Origin: Stenotrophomonas sp. 364
Lineage (GTDB): Bacteria; Pseudomonadota; Gammaproteobacteria; Xanthomonadales; Xanthomonadaceae
Direction of reading: 5' to 3'
DNA length: 64,000 bases
Assembly: GCF_009832905.1 (NCBI RefSeq)
Contig: NZ_CP047135.1
Coordinates: 2,954,001-3,018,000, forward strand
Positions within the stretch are counted from its first letter, which is position 1; every line of letters starts with the position of its first letter. Both the position numbers and the translations under genes were made by a program. Of the stretch, positions 59,952 to 64,000 are shown piece by piece. The notes under the pieces were generated by a model. That model had not been told where the DNA came from. It worked only from the letters and a program-made list of their open reading frames with translations, and did not search any database.

Positions 59952-61757
59952 TTACTTGTCCATCTGCAGCACGGCCAGGAAGGCTTCCTGCGGGATTTCC
60001 ACGCGGCCAACCTGCTTCATGCGCTTCTTGCCTTCCTTCTGCTTTTCCAACAGCTTCTTCTTGCGCGAAACGTCGCCACCATAGCACTTGGCCAGCACGT
60101 TCTTGCGCATCGCCTTGACCGTGGTGCGGGAGATGATCTGCGAGCCGACGGCTGCCTGGATGGCCACGTCGAACTGCTGGCGCGGGATCAGCTCCTTCAT
60201 CTTTTCACAGAGCTCGCGGCCCCGGCGGTCGGCATGGCTGCGGTGCACGATCAGCGACAGGGCGTCGACCTTGTCGCCGTTGATCAGCACGTCCACGCGG
60301 ACGAACGGGCCGGCGTCGAAACGCACGAAGTGGTAGTCCAGCGAGGCATAGCCACGGCTGACCGACTTGAGCTTGTCGAAGAAGTCCAGCACCACTTCGG
60401 CCATCGGCAGCTCGTAGCTGATCTGCACCTGGCTGCCCAGGTAGTTGATGCCGATCTGGCTGCCGCGCTTTTCTTCGCACAGCTTGATGATGTTGCCGAT
60501 GTACTCCTCGGGGGTGAGCACGTTGGCGCGGATGATGGGCTCGCGGATCTCCTGCACATGGTTGACCGGCGGCAGCTTGGCCGGGTTGTCCATGTTGATG
60601 ATCGTGCCGTCGGTCTTGAGCACCTCATAGACCACGGTCGGCGCGGTGCTGATCAGGTCCAGGTTGTATTCGCGCTCCAGCCGCTCCTGCACGATTTCCA
60701 TGTGCAGCATGCCGAGGAAGCCGCAGCGGAAGCCGAAGCCCATGGCTTCGGAGCTTTCCGGCTCGAAGCGCAGCGCGGCGTCGTTCAGGCGCAGCTTGTC
60801 CAGCGCTTCGCGCAGGTCCGGGTAGTCTTCGGCGTCGACCGGGAACAGACCGGCGAACACGCGCGGCTGCATTTCCTGGAAGCCCGGCAGCGGCTTGGCG
60901 GCCGGGTCGGCAGCCAGCGTCAGGGTGTCGCCGACCGGCGCGCCGTGCACGTCCTTGATGCTGGCGGTCACCCAGCCCACTTCACCGGCCCGCAGCGCCG
61001 GCAGCACCTTGCGCTTGGGGGTGAACACGCCGACGTTGTCGACCTGGTGGGTACGGCCGGTGGACATCACCTGCAGCTTGTCGCCGGCCTTGATCTGGCC
61101 CTGCATCACCCGCACCAGCGAGACCACGCCCAGGTAGTTGTCGAACCACGAGTCGATGATCAGCGCCTGCAGCTTGTCGGTATCGCGCGGCACCGGCGGC
61201 GGGATGCGATGCACGATCGCCTCCAGCACGTCGACCACGTTCAGGCCGGTCTTGGCACTGACCGGCACCGCGTCGGTGGCGTCGATGCCGATGACGGCTT
61301 CGATCTCGGCCTTGGCGCGCTCGATGTCGGCGGTGGGCAGGTCGATCTTGTTGATCACCGGCACCACTTCCAGACCCTGCTCGACGGCCGTGTAGCAGTT
61401 GGCGACCGACTGCGCTTCCACGCCCTGGGCCGCATCGACCACCAGCAGCGCGCCTTCGCAGGCGGCCAGCGAGCGGCTGACTTCATAGGAGAAGTCGACG
61501 TGCCCGGGGGTGTCGATGAAGTTCAGGTGGTAGGTCTGGCCGTCTTTTGCCACGTAGGGCAAGGAGACCGACTGGGCCTTGATGGTGATGCCGCGCTCGC
61601 GCTCGATCGGGTTCGAGTCGAGCACCTGCGCCTCCATTTCGCGGGCCTGGAGGCCGCCGCAAAGCTGGATGATGCGATCGGCCAGCGTGGACTTGCCGTG
61701 GTCGACGTGGGCAATGATGGAGAAGTTGCGGATGAATCGCATCGAATCAGAAGACAT
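59952..61757 (-). CDS. lepA: Translation elongation factor 4 (LepA)
   Basis: A 601-residue translational GTPase with P-loop [14 protein letters not shown] and NKID motifs, EF-G-like domains and the LepA-specific C-terminal domain ending in [18 protein letters not shown]. It acts on ribosomes that are stalled or misassembled. Two starts are possible, 61757 and 61742 ([12 protein letters not shown]), and the shorter matches E. coli better. Confidence 0.95.
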   Translation of the reverse strand: MSSDSMRFIRNFSIIAHVDHGKSTLADRIIQLCGGLQAREMEAQVLDSNPIERERGITIKAQSVSLPYVAKDGQTYHLNFIDTPGHVDFSYEVSRSLAACEGALLVVDAAQGVEAQSVANCYTAVEQGLEVVPVINKIDLPTADIERAKAEIEAVIGIDATDAVPVSAKTGLNVVDVLEAIVHRIPPPVPRDTDKLQALIIDSWFDNYLGVVSLVRVMQGQIKAGDKLQVMSTGRTHQVDNVGVFTPKRKVLPALRAGEVGWVTASIKDVHGAPVGDTLTLAADPAAKPLPGFQEMQPRVFAGLFPVDAEDYPDLREALDKLRLNDAALRFEPESSEAMGFGFRCGFLGMLHMEIVQERLEREYNLDLISTAPTVVYEVLKTDGTIINMDNPAKLPPVNHVQEIREPIIRANVLTPEEYIGNIIKLCEEKRGSQIGINYLGSQVQISYELPMAEVVLDFFDKLKSVSRGYASLDYHFVRFDAGPFVRVDVLINGDKVDALSLIVHRSHADRRGRELCEKMKELIPRQQFDVAIQAAVGSQIISRTTVKAMRKNVLAKCYGGDVSRKKKLLEKQKEGKKRMKQVGRVEIPQEAFLAVLQMDK

Positions 61758-61866
61758 AGGTGGCGGCGGCGCGTCGCGTCGTCAGGATGACTGCGCATTA
61801 TCGCATGGCCGGCCCGGTCCCGCGTGCGACCGCCGGCGATTGGCGTAATCGACCTGCCAGAAACGA

Positions 61867-61890
61867 CCGGGCCCGCCGAAGCGGGCCCGG
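61867..61890. terminator. Hairpin between mucD and lepA
   Basis: CCGGGCCCGC-CGAA-GCGGGCCCGG, a perfect ten-base-pair stem after the mucD stop. There is no T run, so some readthrough into lepA is likely. Confidence 0.55.
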
Positions 61891-61910
61891 AAACGTAGTG
61901 CTGGCGGGGG

Positions 61911-63437
61911 CTACTGCCCGGCCTTGATCGCCACGAAGGCGCTGTTGCCCGTGGCCCGGACCAGCAGCATGACCACATCGCCCTTCTTGTAGGTGGCCAG
62001 CGCCTTGTCCAGCGCGGCCACGCTGCCGACCGGGGTACGCCCGACCTGCAGGACCACCATGCCGGGCGACACACCGGCGTCGCGCGCCGACGCCCCATTG
62101 ACGCGGGTCACCCGCACGCCCTCGCCCGCCCCGAGGCCCAGCTGCTTGCGCTGGGCGGCGGTCAGGTCGGCCACCTCCAGCCCCAGCAGGGCGTTGGAAC
62201 CGGTCTGCGGCGCGGCGGCCTCGGCGGTGGCTCGGGCCGGGCCGCGTTCGGCGTCCTCGGCCAACTCGGTCAGGGTGGCGGTGATGTCACGTTCCTTGCC
62301 GTCGCGGACCACGCCCAGGCGGACCTTGCTGCCCGGCGGCAGTGCGCCGATCAGCGGCGGCAGGTCGCTGAAGGTGTTGATGGGGCTGCCGTTCACCGAG
62401 CGGATCACGTCGCCCGGTTCCACCCCGGCCTTCAGCGCGGCACTGCCCGGCACCACTTCATTGACCAGTGCGCCGCGGCTGTCGGACAGGCCCAGGCCCT
62501 GCGCCTTGAGCCCGTCGATCGGCCCCACGGCGGCGCCCAGCTGGCCGCGGCTGACCCGGCCGGTCTTCTTGATCTGCTCGACCGCGCCCATGGCCAGGTC
62601 GATCGGGATGGCGAAGCTGATGCCCATGTAGCCGCCGGAGGCGGAGAAGATCTGCGAGTTGATGCCGACCACTTCACCGCGGGTATTGAGCAGCGGGCCG
62701 CCCGAATTGCCCTGGTTGATGGCCACGTCGGTCTGGATGAACGGCACGTAGCGCTGGTCGGCGCCGCCGGTGCTGCGCCCGACCGCGCTGACCACGCCGG
62801 CGGTGACCGAGTGGTCCAGGCCGAACGGCGAGCCGATCGCGACCACCCACTGACCCGGCTTGAGCGTGTTGGAATCGCCCACGCGCACGGTGGGCAGGTT
62901 CTTGCCGTCGATCTTGAGCAGGGCCACGTCGTACTGCTGGTCGCTGCCGATCACCTTGGCGGTGAATTCGCGGCGGTCGCCCAGCTTGACCTTCACTTCG
63001 CTGGCGTCGGCGACCACGTGGTAGTTGGTCAGCACGTAGCCGTCGGCGGAAATGATGAAGCCCGAGCCCATGCCGCGGCCCTGGATGCGCGGGCTGTCGT
63101 CCTGGCCGCCGGGGCCCTGCCCCGGCATCTGGAAGTCCGGGCCGAAGAAGCGCCGGAAGAATTCGGGCATCTCATCGCCGCCACCCGGACCCATGCCGCG
63201 GGCCTGGCGGTTGCTGCGCACGATGGTGGTTTCCACGTTGACCACGCCAGGACCCACCTGTTCGACCAGGTGGGTGAAGTCCGGCAGGCCGCTGACCAGC
63301 TGCGGCGCGGGCGCGCGCGGGGCAGCGGCGGGGGCGGCGGCCACGGGAGCGGCGGGTGCCGGCGCCTGGGCGCAGGCCATCAATGGCAGGGTCAGGGCCA
63401 GCAGGGTCATGGCCTGGCTACGCATGCGGGGAGTCAT
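61911..63437 (-). CDS. mucD: DegP/DegQ-type periplasmic serine protease
   Basis: A 508-residue Do-type protease. The catalytic triad is H in LTNYHVVAD, D in QYDVALLKID and S in NQGNSGGPLL. Two PDZ domains follow (about residues 290-390 and 405-500). The signal sequence ends in LMAC, so lipid attachment is possible though not ideal. It degrades or refolds damaged envelope proteins and in this family belongs to the RpoE regulon, which fits the RseA-like gene upstream. Confidence 0.93.
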   Translation of the reverse strand: MTPRMRSQAMTLLALTLPLMACAQAPAPAAPVAAAPAAAPRAPAPQLVSGLPDFTHLVEQVGPGVVNVETTIVRSNRQARGMGPGGGDEMPEFFRRFFGPDFQMPGQGPGGQDDSPRIQGRGMGSGFIISADGYVLTNYHVVADASEVKVKLGDRREFTAKVIGSDQQYDVALLKIDGKNLPTVRVGDSNTLKPGQWVVAIGSPFGLDHSVTAGVVSAVGRSTGGADQRYVPFIQTDVAINQGNSGGPLLNTRGEVVGINSQIFSASGGYMGISFAIPIDLAMGAVEQIKKTGRVSRGQLGAAVGPIDGLKAQGLGLSDSRGALVNEVVPGSAALKAGVEPGDVIRSVNGSPINTFSDLPPLIGALPPGSKVRLGVVRDGKERDITATLTELAEDAERGPARATAEAAAPQTGSNALLGLEVADLTAAQRKQLGLGAGEGVRVTRVNGASARDAGVSPGMVVLQVGRTPVGSVAALDKALATYKKGDVVMLLVRATGNSAFVAIKAGQ

Positions 63438-63534
63438 CGGACGTCAGCCTCCGGATCGGGACGTGGGGAAAAGCGGGGGCGTTCCGGCCACGGGGCCGGA
63501 CGCAACGTGTGCATGAGCGGGTGCGAGGACAGGG

Positions 63535-64000
63535 TCAGTCGCGATGCCGGCGCGGGGCGGGAGCGGCCGGATCGACCTCCTGCAGGCGCGGCTCGAACGG
63601 GTAGAACGCGGCCTGCGGCTCCTGCGTGGAGAAGCTGGCGTTGAGCGCCCCGCCGGCCGCCGGGGCCAGGGTCGAGCGCGGCCACGGCTTGGCCTGCAGC
63701 GCGGCGACGTCGCCGAACGGCAGGGCACGGGCAGTGGCGGCGGGCAACACCGGCACCGGCACGGCCTGGCTGGCCACGGCACGCTGCGGCTCGGCGCTGC
63801 GTTCGCCGGCGCTGCGCGCGGCCTGCTGGGTACGGGTGGCACTGGCGCGGCGCACGGCGGCCACGTCCTGGCGACGGCTGGCGGCCGCCACTGCCGCCGC
63901 CGGGACGGCGGCCACGGCGACGGCCGCGTCCACCGCCGCCGGCACGGCGGCCGGGGCGCTCGGCGGCAACTCGGCCTGGCTGGCGATGATGGTGGTGGCG
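63535..64000 (-). CDS. C-terminal part of a probable anti-sigma-E factor (RseA-like)
   Basis: The frame runs off the window end. The visible 154 residues are Ala-, Pro- and Arg-rich, of low complexity, ending RLQEVDPAAPAPRRHRD, and contain no recognised domain. In Xanthomonads the order rpoE-rseA-mucD is common, and such a tail follows the membrane segment of RseA. The call rests mainly on gene order. Confidence 0.6.
   Translation of the reverse strand, partial: ATTIIASQAELPPSAPAAVPAAVDAAVAVAAVPAAAVAAASRRQDVAAVRRASATRTQQAARSAGERSAEPQRAVASQAVPVPVLPAATARALPFGDVAALQAKPWPRSTLAPAAGGALNASFSTQEPQAAFYPFEPRLQEVDPAAPAPRRHRD

Overview
The window is GC-rich chromosomal DNA from a gammaproteobacterium of the Xanthomonadaceae, most likely Stenotrophomonas or a close relative. 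Two things point there. The gene order mucD-lepA-lepB-DUF4845-rnc-era-recO at 56-64 kb is the usual Xanthomonad arrangement. Intergenic gaps carry many short stem-loops that begin with GTAG, the class called SMAG in S. maltophilia. No rRNA, tRNA, complete insertion sequence, prophage or CRISPR array was seen. Most of the window is core genome.

Layout. 0-8.6 kb: end of a GGDEF protein, DUF4442 protein, two unknown envelope proteins, DUF502 protein, a queuosine-precursor transporter, a DUF885 lipoprotein-like hydrolase, a penicillin-binding/beta-lactamase-like hydrolase, a VOC protein and a DUF2147 protein. 8.6-9.25 kb: first repeat island. 9.25-12.4 kb: metG, a HAD-IB phosphatase and a lone RnfB-type ferredoxin. 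12.6-17.4 kb: ridA, then mprF facing acvB, two enzymes that add and remove lysine on phosphatidylglycerol, with a decayed scrap of acvB and stem-loops between them. 17.5-22.2 kb: membrane, HD-domain and transglutaminase/TPR proteins, yjdM, and a YegD-type Hsp70. 22.2-23.2 kb: second repeat island. 23.2-28.3 kb: a cysteine-cluster protein, an ECF sigma/anti-sigma/DUF4097 operon with a divergent small gene, MscS, DksA-like, DUF2058 and YgjP proteins. 28.3-29.2 kb: third repeat island. 29.2-39.5 kb: an S4/pseudouridine-synthase relative, a phospholipase-D family protein, HDOD protein, leucine dehydrogenase, an S8 autotransporter, a thiolase and two alanine-rich lipoproteins. 40-47.4 kb: aidB divergent from the four-gene exonuclease-ligase-helicase-phosphoesterase repair operon. 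47.4-56 kb: flavin monooxygenase, cold-shock protein, nagZ-hpt-mtnP, FrnE-like DsbA, CYTH protein, rlmD and a receiver-Hpt protein. 56.3-64 kb: recO-era-rnc-DUF4845-lepB-lepA, then mucD and the end of a probable RseA.

Most unusual signals. The three repeat islands share a composite element: a long inverted repeat enclosing a second palindrome centred on CATCCATG, with a hexanucleotide-period array 19-38 bases to one side. The arms differ between copies but stay complementary. Genes before the islands prefer G, and genes after them prefer C, at third codon positions. Several genes take their TAG stop codon from the GTAG end of a stem-loop. The ECF sigma operon and a 60-residue gene are headed by two copies of the same two-block promoter facing away from each other.

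All identifications come from reading the sequence. Starts were chosen by eye from ribosome-binding sites, overlaps and expected family length.
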